From positions 87,273,487 through 87,337,486 of the forward strand of contig OX457036.1 of the NCBI GenBank assembly GCA_949752735.1: a stretch of 64,000 nt of DNA, in the 5' to 3' direction. The translations under genes and the position numbers were made by a program. Source of the DNA: Lumbricus terrestris. Its lineage: Eukaryota; Annelida; Clitellata; Crassiclitellata; Lumbricidae. This document shows, in pieces, positions 44,401 through 55,324 of this stretch (positions are counted from its first letter, which is position 1; every line of letters starts with the position of its first letter). The notes beneath the pieces are model-generated. The model was given only the letters and a program-made list of their open reading frames with translations. It was not told where the DNA came from and did not search any database.

Positions 44401-45630
44401 TGATGACCTTTTTTTATTTAGTCATCAGTCATCCTGGTCGGAGTAATGGCCTCTCTAGTGCCCTGCTTTTCTCTCCCGCTGCATTAATTTAATGGCTTGC
44501 TGAAACAAAATGGGGCCACGTCGGACGTCCCATGCACTTTTTAAATGGGGGCCATGGCCGGATTGGCCTCCCCGTGGATCCGCACTGCCAGCAATAGCCT
44601 AATTGTATTAACCAAGTTACTAATAGGCGCTCTCATGCAGTGCAGAAAGAAAGGAGAATGTGGATGTTGATGTGGATGTGTGTGCGTGTGTGTGTTTCTT
44701 CAGAATTATGCGCCTACGGTTTCGCAGATATTGACCACCAGAACAACCCAGTTGAGGGGTTGGTGAATCTCTCTCACCACGGGGGCTTGTGTGTGGACGA
44801 AAAGCCGAAATTTCGCTATTTTCATAGGCCTATATTCGCACAGTTTCGCAGCTTTACATCTCAGACCTTGCAGCTAGAGAGAAAGAGAGACAGACAGAGA
44901 CAGAGACAGAGAGACAGAGACAGAGAGAGAGAAAGAGAGAGAGAGAGAGAAGAGAAAAGAAAAAGAGCGCGACCAGGGCCACCACCCACAGTCAGCACAC
45001 ACACGGGAGGGTCATGTTTGACCTTTTTAGGGGAAGCTGGGTGGCTCTTCTGTCTTATTCAGTCGGTCATTCCTTTGCTTAACCATTCCATCATGTGCTC
45101 AATCCCTCGTTCTATAGGGTCTGTCAATCAACGAGCCAATCTTTCAATCAGACAGTCAGTCAATCAAACCGTCAGGTCTACCATTCGTCTGCTCTTTCAG
45201 TCAGTAGGCTATGTAATCAAACTACCCGTCAATCATTTTTTAAATTTGCATTGAATCATTTACGATGTTTTTAACTTGCCCTCTGCATTTCTCATTCCTA
45301 ATCGTCACTTTGATTTTTTTTAAATCCTTCTGATTTACTGATATTGTAGACACTGCATCAAAAGTCTGTATCTACGTAGACAATACAAAGGGCTTCTGGA
45401 CAAGTGGTCAACGTCAGACGAACAACTACAGCACTCCATTCGAATGGAAGCCGAATGTGGAGAAAACAACTCTATTTACGTACACAAACTGGGATACGGT
45501 CCTGAAACAACCAGATTGCTCTGGAGCCCTCGATTTCTGTGTCCAAATCTGGGAAAATTCAGGCTATAAATGGAACGATATCGGATGCAATAAGAATATG
45601 TGCGTCCTCTGCGAGTACGGTCCATTCTAA
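38209..45630 (+). CDS. Gene 3: secreted PAN-Ig-Ig-C-type lectin protein (five-exon model)
   Basis: Proposed join: 38209-38511, 40900-41200, 42274-42567, 43431-43616, 45350-45630, total 1365 nt (454 aa plus stop). Phases are 0, 1, 1, 1 as in gene 1, and each of the first four exons has exactly the same length as in gene 1. The last exon is 12 nt longer. Domain order is signal peptide, PAN/apple-like, Ig, Ig, CTLD. The CTLD has KQPD and WND motifs. This is the most compact and least disturbed member, although a mariner MITE, SINE and hAT MITEs lie in its introns. A recognition function is inferred from the domains only. Confidence 0.8.
38609..39835. mobile_element. Mariner-type MITE, copy 3
   Basis: The ends are CAGGGTGGGCCATGAAAAAG and CTTTTTGCGCCTGCCCTG with TA on both sides. 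The empty site lies in gene 2 at about 17258-17262 (GGCCTACTATATTAG). The central block (minus strand, about 39260-38890) is shared with the MITE at 20225-21444, including a decayed frame ending near GCGHNEH. Confidence 0.85.
40406..40527. repeat. (TAA)n/(AAT)n repeat before Ig1, gene 3
   Basis: About 120 bp of AAT-type repeats lie about 370 bp before the Ig1 exon, in the region where genes 1 and 2 carry AGT repeats. Confidence 0.9.
40900..41200 (+). CDS. Gene 3 exon: Ig-like domain 1
   Basis: It is 301 bp, phase 0 to 1, with acceptor CGTAG|ATAC and donor CACG|GTAACA. It encodes EILEC, LVQWTH, the extra cysteines (ERC and LSC) and the F-strand RLYTC. The in-frame TAG at the acceptor is conserved with genes 1 and 2. 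Confidence 0.8.
41402..41453. repeat. (AT)n dinucleotide repeat, gene 3
   Basis: A 52-bp pure AT repeat in the Ig1-Ig2 intron; gene 1 has a shorter relative at 5811-5847. Confidence 0.95.
42172..42241. repeat. Dispersed ~75-bp repeat, copy 2
   Basis: It matches 1515-1592 (CCCCGCGCTTGGCTTT and GGAGATTACGAT). It lies directly before the Ig2 acceptor region of gene 3 and is absent there in gene 1. Confidence 0.6.
42274..42567 (+). CDS. Gene 3 exon: Ig-like domain 2
   Basis: It is 294 bp, phase 1-1, with acceptor GATATAG|AA and donor GTCG|GTAAGT. The B-strand LLTC and IEWKDF are kept; the F-strand cysteine is replaced, the motif being WFTFVTYM. Several potential N-glycosylation sites (NVT, NAT) are present. 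Confidence 0.85.
42838..43058 (+). repeat. tRNA-derived SINE, family A (most complete copy)
   Basis: The head holds an A-box-like GCGGCGGTTTAGTGGG (42849-42864) and a B box GGTTCAAATCC (42896-42906). The body has ATTCAGTGTCCGC. The 3' end, GGGAGCGCTTCTGAGTAG followed by GAAGGGGCGCTATAAC, matches the 3' ends of the CR1/L2-like LINEs in this window. It lies in the Ig2-CTLD intron of gene 3 only. Confidence 0.8.
43431..43616 (+). CDS. Gene 3 exon: C-type lectin domain, first half
   Basis: It is 186 bp, phase 1-1, with acceptor TCTTCAG|TG and donor CAACAG|GTCAGT. It encodes CPEGFKTLS, NTCYQ and WTTAAQLCNSL and is open throughout. Confidence 0.9.
43630..43880. mobile_element. hAT-MITE-like sequence, ends uncertain
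   Basis: The left part has GTGTCGGGCATGGGCGGAG, and the right part ends CCCCTAGCGCCGACACTG after runs of G and C. This is the look of the short hAT MITEs elsewhere in the window (e.g. 52410-52718), but no clean target duplication was seen. Confidence 0.5.
44093..44244 (-). repeat. SINE family B, 3' part
   Basis: It matches 54010-54148 (TTCGTTTATYCWATTCAACG-like start, TACAATTATGCAGT, CAGATCA and CAGAACAGACAGCC blocks). The head has been lost; a hAT MITE is inserted in it at 44245. Confidence 0.6.
44245..44587. mobile_element. hAT-type MITE (343 bp)
   Basis: The ends are CAAGGGTGGATGCAG and GTGGATCCGCACTG, with an exact 8-bp duplication CCAGCAAT at 44237-44244 and 44588-44595. No coding capacity. 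Confidence 0.85.
44875..44962. repeat. Purine-rich (GACA)n/(GA)n repeat in the gene 3 CTLD intron
   Basis: About 85 bp of GA-type repeat. The open frame running through 44640-45254 is not conserved in genes 1 and 2 and is taken as chance. Confidence 0.85.
45350..45630 (+). CDS. Gene 3 exon: C-type lectin domain, second half and stop
   Basis: The acceptor is ATTGTAG|AC and the stop is TAA at 45628-45630. It encodes GFWTSGQRQ, the YTNW strand, an extended loop with LKQPDC, then KWNDIGC and CVLCEYGPF. The loop before QPD is longer than in genes 1 and 2. Confidence 0.9.
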
Positions 45631-46139
45631 GAATTGCAGTTTATTCTAAGAATGCAACATTGCTCTTCTGATTATTAGGATCAGCTGTTCGGTGTGCTTG
45701 GATAATAATTATTAACTTCTCTTGGAATCAAACCAATGTTAAATCGATTTGCTTCGGTAACTAAGGGCGACCAAGAGGAACAAAAGTGGTAATCTCTGGA
45801 GCAACGAAGCAAACTCTAATCGACAGTCATAGCATGCGAAATTTTCGGTACTTCGTTTTCTGCACCTCTGCATAAGTAGTAGACTCCCTAGTCATTTCTC
45901 ACACAACCGGATTTTATTTTCAACCATGACATGTAGCGTAGCAGTGAAATCGATTTAGACCTACAATTAATTTCGCTAGGGTTCGCTTAGATTAGAGCAC
46001 AATTTTTATTTTCTCCAATCTATAATTGAACAGCGAACACGGATGTAATCTCTTCATTGCATAAAAATAGTTATTCAGATCTTCGTTAAACTACTCGATG
46101 TGAACATTTTACGGAGTTTCATTCAGTCCGATTAAAGAG

Positions 46140-46385
46140 ACTGGCCAAATCTAATGTTCATCTCAGATGTTCTTCTCTGAATTCTGATATTCTTATCTGA
46201 TGTTTTCACCTGATGTTCTCATCTGATGTTCTTATCTGCTATTCTTATCGGATGTTCTTATCTGATGTTCTTATCTGATGTTCTTATCTGATGTTCTTAT
46301 CTGGTGTTCTTATCCAATATTCTTATCTGATGCTCCTATCTGATATTCTTGTCTGATGTTCTGATGTGATGTATGTTCTTATCTT
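46140..46385. repeat. 3'-flank minisatellite, gene 3
   Basis: Many TTCTTATCTGATG units, as after genes 1 and 2. It marks the end of the recognisable gene unit. Confidence 0.9.
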
Positions 46386-46505
46386 ATAAACTCCTCAATC
46401 GACGCATCTAAGACATCGTCGTGTGTGAAGCACTCACCTACCACCGACCTTAGCCTATTCATCACACGGCCAAGTATAACAGAAGTATGCTTTCGCTGAC
46501 CATGA

Positions 46506-46511
46506 AATAAA
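46506..46511 (+). terminator. Candidate polyadenylation hexamer, gene 3
   Basis: AATAAA lies about 880 bp after the stop, beyond the minisatellite. The hexamer conserved in genes 1 and 2 is mutated here, so the true 3' end is uncertain. Confidence 0.3.
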
Positions 46512-46849
46512 ATTGCACGGAATAATAATATTTAGCACCAAAATTATTGCCAATAAGATGCATTTTAATGCAAAACGTTGGGACTGTGCAAAGGCGTAAA
46601 TTTCAATTGTGACGGTGGTGTCCGGTCATCACCAGTTTTAAAAGTGGTAGTGATAGTCGCCACCACTTTTGGTCCTGCAGTAAAATATATTTTAAACACA
46701 GAACCATTCGATTGTCTTGCGTAGGCTACATTTGTATAGCCTATAGCATGGGCGTAACTTTCCCCGTAAAAGTGGTGGTGACTATTCCTTGGCACACAAC
46801 TCCTCAGTTCAATTCTTTCCTCGGCTTCCTGTACCCCAGCGGTTCTCAA

Positions 46850-47566
46850 ACTTCATTTTTATTGTCCCCCCCCCCCGCGTAGGCCTATTATAGTCATATT
46901 AAGGAGCAAAATTAAAAAATATATGTATAGTTTTAATCATGTAATCATGTTAATAAAAAGTCAAAATTGGTCTATAATCCCTGTAAGAAAGAGCTAGCCT
47001 ATAATAGCGTTGTGGTGTTGTGGTCTTGTTTTTACTAGCGCAGATTTAAAACACCTGGTTTAATAAATTATTTGTCAAATTCAAACGCAAATTTAGGCTA
47101 TATTTTATATTTGGCAGGTATAAGAGTTTTATAACCAGTTCACACAGATATGACGTGCTGAAAGGAATCAAATATTTTGAAGCTCGACCAGAAATTAATC
47201 GTTAGGCCAATATTATCAGCTCTCCCCTATTTTGAACTCTAGGATATAGGCCTACGCTGAGAATTTCTGGCTTACATGTAAAGTGTAAACACTATTTGTT
47301 TCAAAAATTTTAATAATATGCCTAACAACAAAATATGTTGCATGCACTAGGCCTATATAGTAGGCTATGTGAGTCTAATTATATGTTGTGCAAGAAATAA
47401 AATAATGATGATGCTGTTTGGCTATATGTTGCAATGTTAAAAATCATTGCTAATCTAAGAAAGATGGGCACAAAGTCCAAAAACACAAACTAAAATTTTA
47501 TATTTCTAGAATTATTTGCCTACCCCAACCGGCTACTGGCGTACCCCACAGTTTGAAAACGCCTGC
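46850..47566. mobile_element. hAT-Charlie-like MITE (~0.7 kb)
   Basis: It begins CAGCGGTTCTCAAACTTC and ends AGTTTGAAAACGCCTGCGCTG, the familiar hAT-type end CAGNGGTTCTCAAAC. CTGTACCC occurs at both borders, but its register against the ends is not clean. No transposase frame. Confidence 0.7.
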
Positions 47567-47670
47567 GCTGTACCCTTCCCAAGATGCAAATTTAGTATAA
47601 ACTCTGGTGAGAACTCTCTCACTCCCTTATCCATTCTCACTCTTTAGGCCTACCCTTTCGTCTCTCTCGC

Positions 47671-49955
47671 CAGAGCCGTTTTAAGGCCAAGGCACGCGAG
47701 GCACGTGCCTAGGGCCCCGCGCAACAGGGGGGCCCCGCGACGACCCAAAATACTACATCGCATTAGGCCTACAAATTAGCAACTGAATTATTATACGAAC
47801 TTTAACGTAGATCCATGCTAAACTACTCTATATCTGACACTGAGAGATTGAGGCGGAAATAGGGTTACGGTACGTTCACTGCCGTTCAGGCATTTTCCTA
47901 GTTGGGGGAACTTCACCCAGAAAATAATGACTACCCAGTATCCAAAACATTTGACCACATACTAATAGTTTTAATTGCTGTTTACATTATTGTATTATAC
48001 ACGAACGTTAGTAATATATGATTATAATGATAAAATCTACTAATAAAATATATGATAACATCATAATAGGCTACAATAATTATGAGTATAGTTTACTGTT
48101 AATATTTGCGGGCCTACATGACTATTTTTGCACGACTAATTGGCGTCTTTCCGTGCTACCTTTCAAATGTCAAACTTCCAAAAAAAATTAATTTTTGTCC
48201 CTTGAACACTTAGTAGGCTAAAGCAGTAGGCCAGTGCTGTCCAACCTTTTGGTACCACGGGCCGCAAAAGCAAGATATTTTAAGCCGAGGGCCACAACAC
48301 TAAAATCAAAATTTATCGATATATTAACATTGAAACGAGTGTTGAAATTTAATATGGAATGATTGCAATCTATCTACCAATCTATAACTTATAGCTATCT
48401 GTTATGAAATTTATGTACCGCAGGTTCAAGATAACTATTCAGAGATGCTCCCGACCCAGAAATGGCCAAAGAGGTCTTGAGCAGTTTATCGAAAGAGTTC
48501 GGAGAGGCCCACAGGAATAATAGGCCTACTAATGAATAATAGCATGTAGACTACACAAACCACGATTGTCATGCTTCACAATAGTTGAGCACCAAAATGT
48601 TCAAGGCAAAGGTGGCGTATATTTATGCCTCGCACTCAGTTTTGTCGCCCAGCACAGTTTGGCCAGCTCAGTTCTTCAGTATATTTCGACCACTGAATTT
48701 TTCTGGCTAAGATCCACTTCATGATTAGAACAAATTTACATCCTCCTTCTCTGACTTTCATTAAAAAATTCGTCGAAGCCAGAGTCTCTGTCTAAAGAGC
48801 TAGCACTATAGTCCTCGGACCAGACAGAGTCAAGACATCGACGTTCATCATCCCTGGTCCCTGGGTCTCTTTATCGATGGGTTCTTTTTAATCCTTAAGA
48901 ACTAGAATTGTAGACTATATCTCGAAATGAATGGTCGCAGACACCTGCAGACATGTTGGAACTCTGTAGGCTACAGATCTAAGAAACTGACTAGAAGTGA
49001 CCGGTTTGCGAAGTGAGTTTAGTTGAGTACAGTAATGGGGTTTGTTAAACCGGAAGTCGTGGGTCAATCTCCAGATAGACTACTGGAACCTATAACCCTA
49101 AGAAGAAAAAGAAAAGAGTAATTTTAGTTTTCGGATTGACCTTCCTGATAGCATTCCAAATCGGAAACTGTCAATAAAAATAATAAGAGCTCAAGTCGAC
49201 GAGTGACTTTAGCCTTTGCTTCATTTTACAAAATTAAAGTGAAAAAATTTAGCGAGCCCGGCGGGCCACTTCAAATCGCCTTGGGGGCCGCATGCGGCCC
49301 GCGGGCCGCACGTTGGACAGCACTGCATTAGGCTATCATTACTATTATAGTAATGATAGCTCACTGTTTTAGCCTACTAAGTGTTCAAGGGACAAAACAT
49401 TTAGAAAATTTGGAAGCAATAAGCAATAATTTAAGCAGCAGAACTGAGCTGCTGAACTTGATACGTTGAGAAATTCTTATTGTAATAATAATTAGGCCTA
49501 TACTTATTGAAATTTCCAATCACTCTTTTGTTATAAGCACTGAAATAATAGAGTAACTTTTGCTAAGATCTCGGCTTACAAAATGCAATGCTGCCATTAC
49601 AATGTGGAAATTGAAAAAGAAATTATAATAATGTTAAGAATATTTATTGAAGTCTTAGGCTAGGCCTACTCATGTTAGCACTGCAATAGTTGACCAATTT
49701 TGCTATAAATGCAACTAAAAATGCGCAGTCATTGCAATGTGAAAATTCAACAATTTCTGGTGGGGAAGGCAAATTTCCTCCCCATACTTTCCCCTCTCGG
49801 CGCTAAACGTTCAGCAATCGACCGGCAAATACCCGTTCTCAGTTCCCAGAAACCTTGATTTCACAGCAGCTTTAAAAGAATCTAGATTGGACTCATGGCT
49901 ACTTTTAGGGTTAGGGTTTGTGCCTAGGGCCCCAAAACTTCTTAAAACGGCCCTG
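47671..49955. mobile_element. hAT-type element hosting a second hAT (2.29 kb)
   Basis: The ends are CAGAGCCGTTTTAAGGCC and CTTAAAACGGCCCTG, with an exact 8-bp duplication TCTCTCGC at 47663-47670 and 49956-49963. It is the same family as 31036-32346. A nested hAT occupies 48232-49325; the host element alone is about 1.19 kb. No transposase. Confidence 0.9.
48232..49325. mobile_element. Nested hAT-type element (1.09 kb)
   Basis: The ends are CAGTGCTGTCCAACCTTTTG and CGTTGGACAGCACTG, with GGGCCGC-rich subterminal sequence. The flanks CAGTAGGC and CATTAGGC are an 8-bp duplication with one change. No open frame recognised. Confidence 0.9.
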
Positions 49956-49963
49956 TCTCTCGC

Positions 49964-52401
49964 TGGTGAACTCCACGATCTTTCCACTCACGGATAACTC
50001 AATCAATTGTTAAAAATGTTTTCCAGATTCTTCCTATTCAATTGTTGCTGACCCTTCCCTGTAAAGTCTGAGCGAGATTTTTTTTGGTGGAGAGAGGTTA
50101 AAGGTACCGAGGTCCTTTCAATGCTATTTTGATAATAACAATGATTCCAGAAGGTTTGTGAATTGTGAGGCTGTTGGCATGCCATGTATTGCCTCGGAGC
50201 CATAACGATATGTGGAGAAATTTAAAGTGGTAGGGAGTTCCTTCCCTTCCCTCTTTATGATTTAAGCCATGACTGTGGACAATGAACACGCAGTGGAGTG
50301 TGGACAGTGGAGGCCTATAATAGGCTATCAGCATTGCGATGCTAATCATGAATAGCCTTTATTATGTTAGACAGCCAAAATGCTTTCATGTTTCTAAAAC
50401 ATATTTCATTGTCGGACCAAAAAGTGGTGGTGACTGTCACCACGGTATAAGACGGTATACACAGCCAACGTATTATTCCACGGCAGCCTATAGGCTATTT
50501 ATACGGTCGACAACGAGTCAGAACTCAGCATCGCTGTAGAAGAGAGTCACGTACACATCACTGATTCTAATCAGGCGATAGGCTAAGTCAGACAAGAATA
50601 AATTTCAATTTAACGGTGACTTATCTTCATAAAGTAATCTTCAGGTGGCGTTGTGATTACATTTACACATGTAAATGTATTAAGTATGCTATTAAAGCAT
50701 TCATGAATATAGCCTAATAATTTAGGTGAGGGGGTTAGGATAGTATAAGGCCTAAGCTACTATCTATTGCTGGCCCCTGTTGCACTGTATACGCTACCTG
50801 ATTCTCCGTGATTGTATCAACAGAATTGAATGTTTGCAATAAGCAATCGTGGACGCCAATTTTTAAAGCGCTATTCGCGGCCCGATAAATAATTTTTTTC
50901 GTTATTCGATTTATTTGGTAATATTTTGTTCCGTTGGTGTCCATCCCAGCGGGACGTCGATCCTCTTTGTGCCTCTCCTTTGTAGTCAATGTTTCATCAG
51001 TCTGCTATGATGTTTTGTGTGAAATTGGTTGCAATAAAAAAAATTGCTTGACATGACTTGACACGGCAACAACTTATTTACGAGAGCAGCATGATATCAG
51101 AGAAGTTGTCCAAACCTCGAAAATCTAGTGGATATCCGAGTCCGGTAACCATAGAGACCAGAGTGAAAGAGAGAGAGAGAAAGAGAGAGAGAGAAACAGA
51201 CAGACAGACAAACAGACATCCAGACAGAGGGATGTATATGTTTATATATATACATATGTGAGCTTATGTATAATAGGGGCCTACATGTATATGTGTATAT
51301 TTATGCATGTGTGTAGGCAAGTGTGTGTGTGTGTGTGTCTGCGTATGTGTGCGTGCAGGCATATGTGGGTGGGTGTCGTAGGCTATTACAAGCCTTGATT
51401 CATGATCCGGCTTGTCAAATTCGATACCGCGTAGGCTACAATGGAGATCAATATTTGGTGCTCCATGGCGATCTGTCACCTTTTCACACAAACAAATGAA
51501 TTGAGGGGAATAATATTGTACGGTTCGAAACGCAAAAAATGATCTAGGCCTATAGGTTTTCGTGCGCTGAGTCTAGCCAGAAACGCAGAATTAAGTGCAA
51601 CAAAAGTAAATGAAGCGTAATGTTTTTCGATAGACGAGTAGGCCTACAAAAACGCAGACGACAAACGTTTTAGTCTGATAGAAACCCAACCAGGCCGATC
51701 ACGTTACAAATGTTATGCCTTTGTAGCATGGGTCGTTCCGTGATTATATTTTAACGTTGTAAATGACTCGAAGCCTTTGCTCGGTCGCGTGCTTACAGGT
51801 CTAACATCCGTCGTGTCCACGTTCAGTGTTTCCGGATACTTCCAATCAATTTCGATGACTTGACAGTTGCTGAGAAAAGAAACAGTCTATTTTCTGGAGG
51901 GCTGTCAACGGCCAATGTTAGAATGCTCACTGGAATAGAATAGGCCTACATAATTTGTTATTCACATTCTCTCGAATAGAATACATAATTTGTTATTCAC
52001 ATTCTCTCGTCTATAATTTATATTCATGTTGAGATCGGAAAACAAGTTTGAGACTCAAGAATGGGACAACAGACTTTAATACAGACCTTTGACATATAGA
52101 CCCACAAACCACCAGCATTTCTTTATAAAACAAGGATAGCACGCGTCGATTAATCCTGCTACACTTAATTCTGTCAACAAATAGGTATTGCTTGTGAACA
52201 TGTACCGCCCACATCCTTGTCTTTGACTGACTCACATAATACCACACAATACAACTTATTTGTTTGTGTCCTCCTTCCGAAGTTCAGAAGTGCGCGCAAG
52301 ACATATATTATATACACACATTCTGTAGGCCTACATGATTAGCCTATCCACTGCTTGATAAGCAGTATCAGTTATTGACATAGGTCCTAATGCCTCAAGA
52401 T
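49964..52401. other. Spacer after gene 3; no gene seen
   Basis: It holds the unit-end block near 50554-50640 (TCTAATCAGGCGATAGGC), a short GA repeat at about 51165-51220, a GT/GTGT stretch at about 51300-51370, and a duplicated 35-bp phrase (ATAATTTGTTATTCACATTC near 51950 and 51985). Open frames are short and unsupported. Confidence 0.6.
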
Positions 52402-52409
52402 CTTTTCAT

Positions 52410-52718
52410 CATAGGCGGAGACCTGGGCCGAGAATTGGGGGGGGACGGAAAGACGCGAGATTTTCAGAAAAATTTGTGACGACCGGCGAAATCTCGGGGG
52501 AAAAAAAGTTAATTTCGCCGGCAAAAAAGTTGATGACCTTTTTTTTTTTTTTTTTTTAGTCATCCGGCCAAAATCTCGACGAAATATTTCTATTTTCGCC
52601 ACCGAAAAAAGTCTTGGCGCTCAAACATTGGGGGGGGGGACAAATGCATGGGCCGTCCCCCCCAACACTTTCTTTGGGGGGGGCCGTCCCCCCTGTCCCC
52701 CCTAGGTCTCCGTCACTG
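52410..52718. mobile_element. hAT-type MITE (309 bp)
   Basis: The ends are CATAGGCGGAGACCTGGG and CCTAGGTCTCCGTCACTG, with an exact 8-bp duplication CTTTTCAT at 52402-52409 and 52719-52726. The inside has runs of G/C and T. It lies about 220 bp before the start codon of gene 4. Confidence 0.9.
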
Positions 52719-52939
52719 CTTTTCATGCATATGCACTTCTATGATGACGATAATATCCCCTGCCGAGGTGACTGCGTCGAACAATGAAGCATCCAATCAG
52801 ACTGCATCATTTTTGCTTCATCATGTTTCCTCATTCAGAAAAGCTCTAAGTGTCTGGAGCGCCTGCTTAAAATAGCACATACGAACATTTAAGACTAAAC
52901 AGTTATACGATTCTTAACCGGGTCGTCTTTTCTAGCGCA

Positions 52940-53284
52940 ATGAAGGTTGTAAACTGTTGCACGTTTCTACATCGTATTGCCGCGTTAGTCATCTTAGGAC
53001 ACACAACAGTGGTCTTGAAAACATTCGACAGAACAAGACTTCTCGATGGTTCTGTGATCTGCGCCCTCGATGATTCATCGTTGGTTATTTCTTACGACGA
53101 GTTGTTTATTAATCATTCAGGAAACACCAGTTTCTGTGTTTCTCCACTTGCCTTGTGTGCCTGGCAATGCACCGCTAGAACAAACTGCACCAACTTCAAT
53201 CTGAAAGACGATAAGAAAACGTGCGAACTTTTCGACTTTAACCCACGACGATGTTCAAGTTTGTCTGGATGTTATCATCTGCAG
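52940..53284 (+). CDS. Gene 4 first exon: signal peptide + PAN/apple-like domain
   Basis: It has 115 codons and ends in phase 0 at CTGCAG|GTAAGT. A hydrophobic N-terminus (about residues 8-25) is followed by a PAN-like cysteine pattern with CAWQCTARTNCTNF and KKTCELFDFNPRRC, ending GCYHLQ. Sequons NHS, NTS and NCT suggest glycosylation. It is clearly diverged from the PAN exons of genes 1-3 but has the same length class, phase and strand and lies about 14.7 kb after the gene 3 start. No Ig or CTLD exons follow before the retrotransposon, so it may be another PAN gene or a broken member. Confidence 0.7.
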
Positions 53285-53789
53285 GTAAGTCTAATTCATC
53301 ATTTTTTGTACTATTCAACTATTCAATCGTGTTCGCTGGATTCATTGTTAACCACAAGCTGCTGTCTCCAGTTGCACAATGCTGGCACGTTTTGGATACG
53401 CCTAATGCATATTTCTGGAGCATAATCAGTTGATGTCTTACACATTAGATAAAACCCTATAAGACACCTATGTAAACGCTGTAGCATTGTGTAGCAACCG
53501 CTAGAATTAACTGGAGCGGTCTTTAGCTTTATATTCGCCTCTATAGTTCAAGCAGAGGCATTAAACTTTCGAGACTTAGATCTATAACCGCATATTACTC
53601 AAACGACATTCTGGAGCCTGTTATTACTTCCTGTACGGTACCCTATATAATTATATATATAGCTTGTCAAATTTCTACTTAATCCTGATCTGACTCTAGT
53701 CCCAACTCTAAAAGCTATTTCTATAGTAGGAAGGTCTGTGGCCTATAGCGGAAATACTGGGCTAAACCTATGCTGTTGTATATTTCCAG

Positions 53790-53820
53790 GTATCTGGTCT
53801 GAAGAGCTGTCCCCAGCCAG
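53790..53820 (+). CDS. Gene 4 candidate micro-exon
   Basis: A 31-bp segment lies between TATTTCCAG and GTAGGC. Joined in phase 0 to the PAN exon it reads VSGLKSCPQP and leaves phase 1, the phase needed by Ig or CTLD exons of this family. The splice signals are good but the exon is very short and has no counterpart in genes 1-3. Confidence 0.4.
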
Positions 53821-53880
53821 GTAGGCCTAAGTGACTATTATATATGACGATATTGGCAATTAAATTAGAAAAGCATATAA

Positions 53881-53995
53881 GTCTACTACTACTACTACTG
53901 CTATTGCTACTGCTATTGCTACTACTACTACCACTACCACTACCACTGCTACTACTAGGCCTACTAGTACTAGTACTAACCTACTACTAATAATA
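53881..53995. repeat. CTA/CTG trinucleotide-rich repeat
   Basis: About 110 bp of CTACTACTA with CTG and ATT variants, followed by an AAT run which is the tail of the adjoining SINE. Confidence 0.85.
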
Positions 53996-54358
53996 ATAAC
54001 AATAATAATAATAATCTTCGTTTATTCAACAATCGGTTGACAGAATGCAACCGCTAACAGCGTACAATTATGCAGTAAACAATTCACAAGAGCGCAGATC
54101 AAAGAATACAAATCTTAACTATACTCACAGAACAAACAGCCTGCATAATTATAGGCTAAATCCTCTTTTCATGGGTCTGTCACGCTGAGAGCGCTTCTGA
54201 ATAGCTCTGCTGTGAGAAGCGCTTTACAAATGTTTTATTAGATTAGATTAGATAAGAATTGGAACTAATAGCAGCCTAAAAAGCATATCCGCCTAACGGG
54301 GGCTCGAACTCGCTCTTTACGCCAGCGAAACTGGTATCAATTACTCTACCGACCCCCA
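53996..54358 (-). repeat. tRNA-derived SINE, family B, with a nested element
   Basis: On the minus strand the head includes GGTAGAGTAATTGATACC and the B-box-like GAGTTCGAGCC (54301-54311). The body continues to an (ATT)n tail at about 53996-54014. A ~100-bp piece ending GAAGCGCTTTACAAATG with (ATTAG)n tail (about 54153-54252) is inserted in it, itself a LINE- or SINE-type 3' end on the + strand. Confidence 0.75.
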
Positions 54359-54422
54359 ACTAATCCCCCTCCTAGAACTAATATCATATTATTTGATTCA
54401 AGGGATTTTTAGGGAAAACTAT

Positions 54423-54834
54423 TCAATAGAGAGGGACCAACAATCGAGAAAACCCTGTTCTGTCTGATGACTGTTCGTGCATAATTATGTAAACACAGGT
54501 GACCTCCTCTGGAGGACGAGCGTAGACATCAGCGACCAGATCAGTGAAGGACATTCCGCATGTGAGCGGAGATGATGTGGCCCAATTTAGAAACTTGTCC
54601 AAACAAGCGAACAGACGCACGCAAAACTCGCTCCCGGGTTGCAATCGAACCATGGAAGCGAAAAGTAGATGGAGGAGGAGCAGTAAGTCGTCTAATCGAT
54701 AAACGACAAAGGCATGAACCAATGTGGTAACAGGAGATGAGCCGAGAGAGAACGGGAGACTGGCACAAGCAATATAGTAGCAGGAGCGACTCATTGTCGT
54801 AATATGATCCACAAAGACATAATAGGCTGTTCAT
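54423..54834 (-). mobile_element. CR1/L2-like LINE fragment
   Basis: Frameshifted minus-strand frames carry TTLVHAFVVYRLD and RVLRASVRLFGQVSKLGH, matching the middle of the LINE tail at 35340-35530 (LVHVFVCSRLDYC, RSAARLVGG). It is decayed and truncated at both ends. Confidence 0.7.
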
Positions 54835-55324
54835 ACATACATGTACATATGCTTATCTATAAATATATATTGACCGATTTTGCGTATGTGTTAGCCAATC
54901 GATCCGAGCAAACACTTATAAGGTTGCAATTGAAAATATTGCATCAACCAGAGATGATGCAACGTTTCTTTTCGTTGCATGGACCAACTCGACTAATGTC
55001 AGTTTACTAAAACAGACGGGACTTGTGCATTGGGTCAATGCGGAATTATGACAAAAAATTTCCTGTCAGACACGAATGAGTGTCAGACTCTTTGTTGTAT
55101 TTTCGATTAGTAAGCTTATTTTGTAAGCAAATGCACATTTTTATGAATAGGGCGCCCGCTGCCGTTTTACTTGTCCTACATTTTGCCAAGTCTGCACTAG
55201 ATCAGACTAACCAAGGTCTCTCTCTCTCTCAGTAGATACTCACAAATTCTCGTCATCTACGTCGCATCATATAACGTCTACTCTTTTGCTCTTTCTTCTA
55301 ATGGGCGAATTTAATCATTTTTAT

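Noticed and set aside
44640..45254. 204-codon + frame in gene 3
   Set aside because: It spans a GA repeat and intron sequence, has no domain and no counterpart in genes 1 and 2.
46565..46849. 94-codon minus-strand frame
   Set aside because: It overlaps a sequence with repeated GTGGTGGTGACT motifs that recurs near 50420; repeat-derived, no domain.
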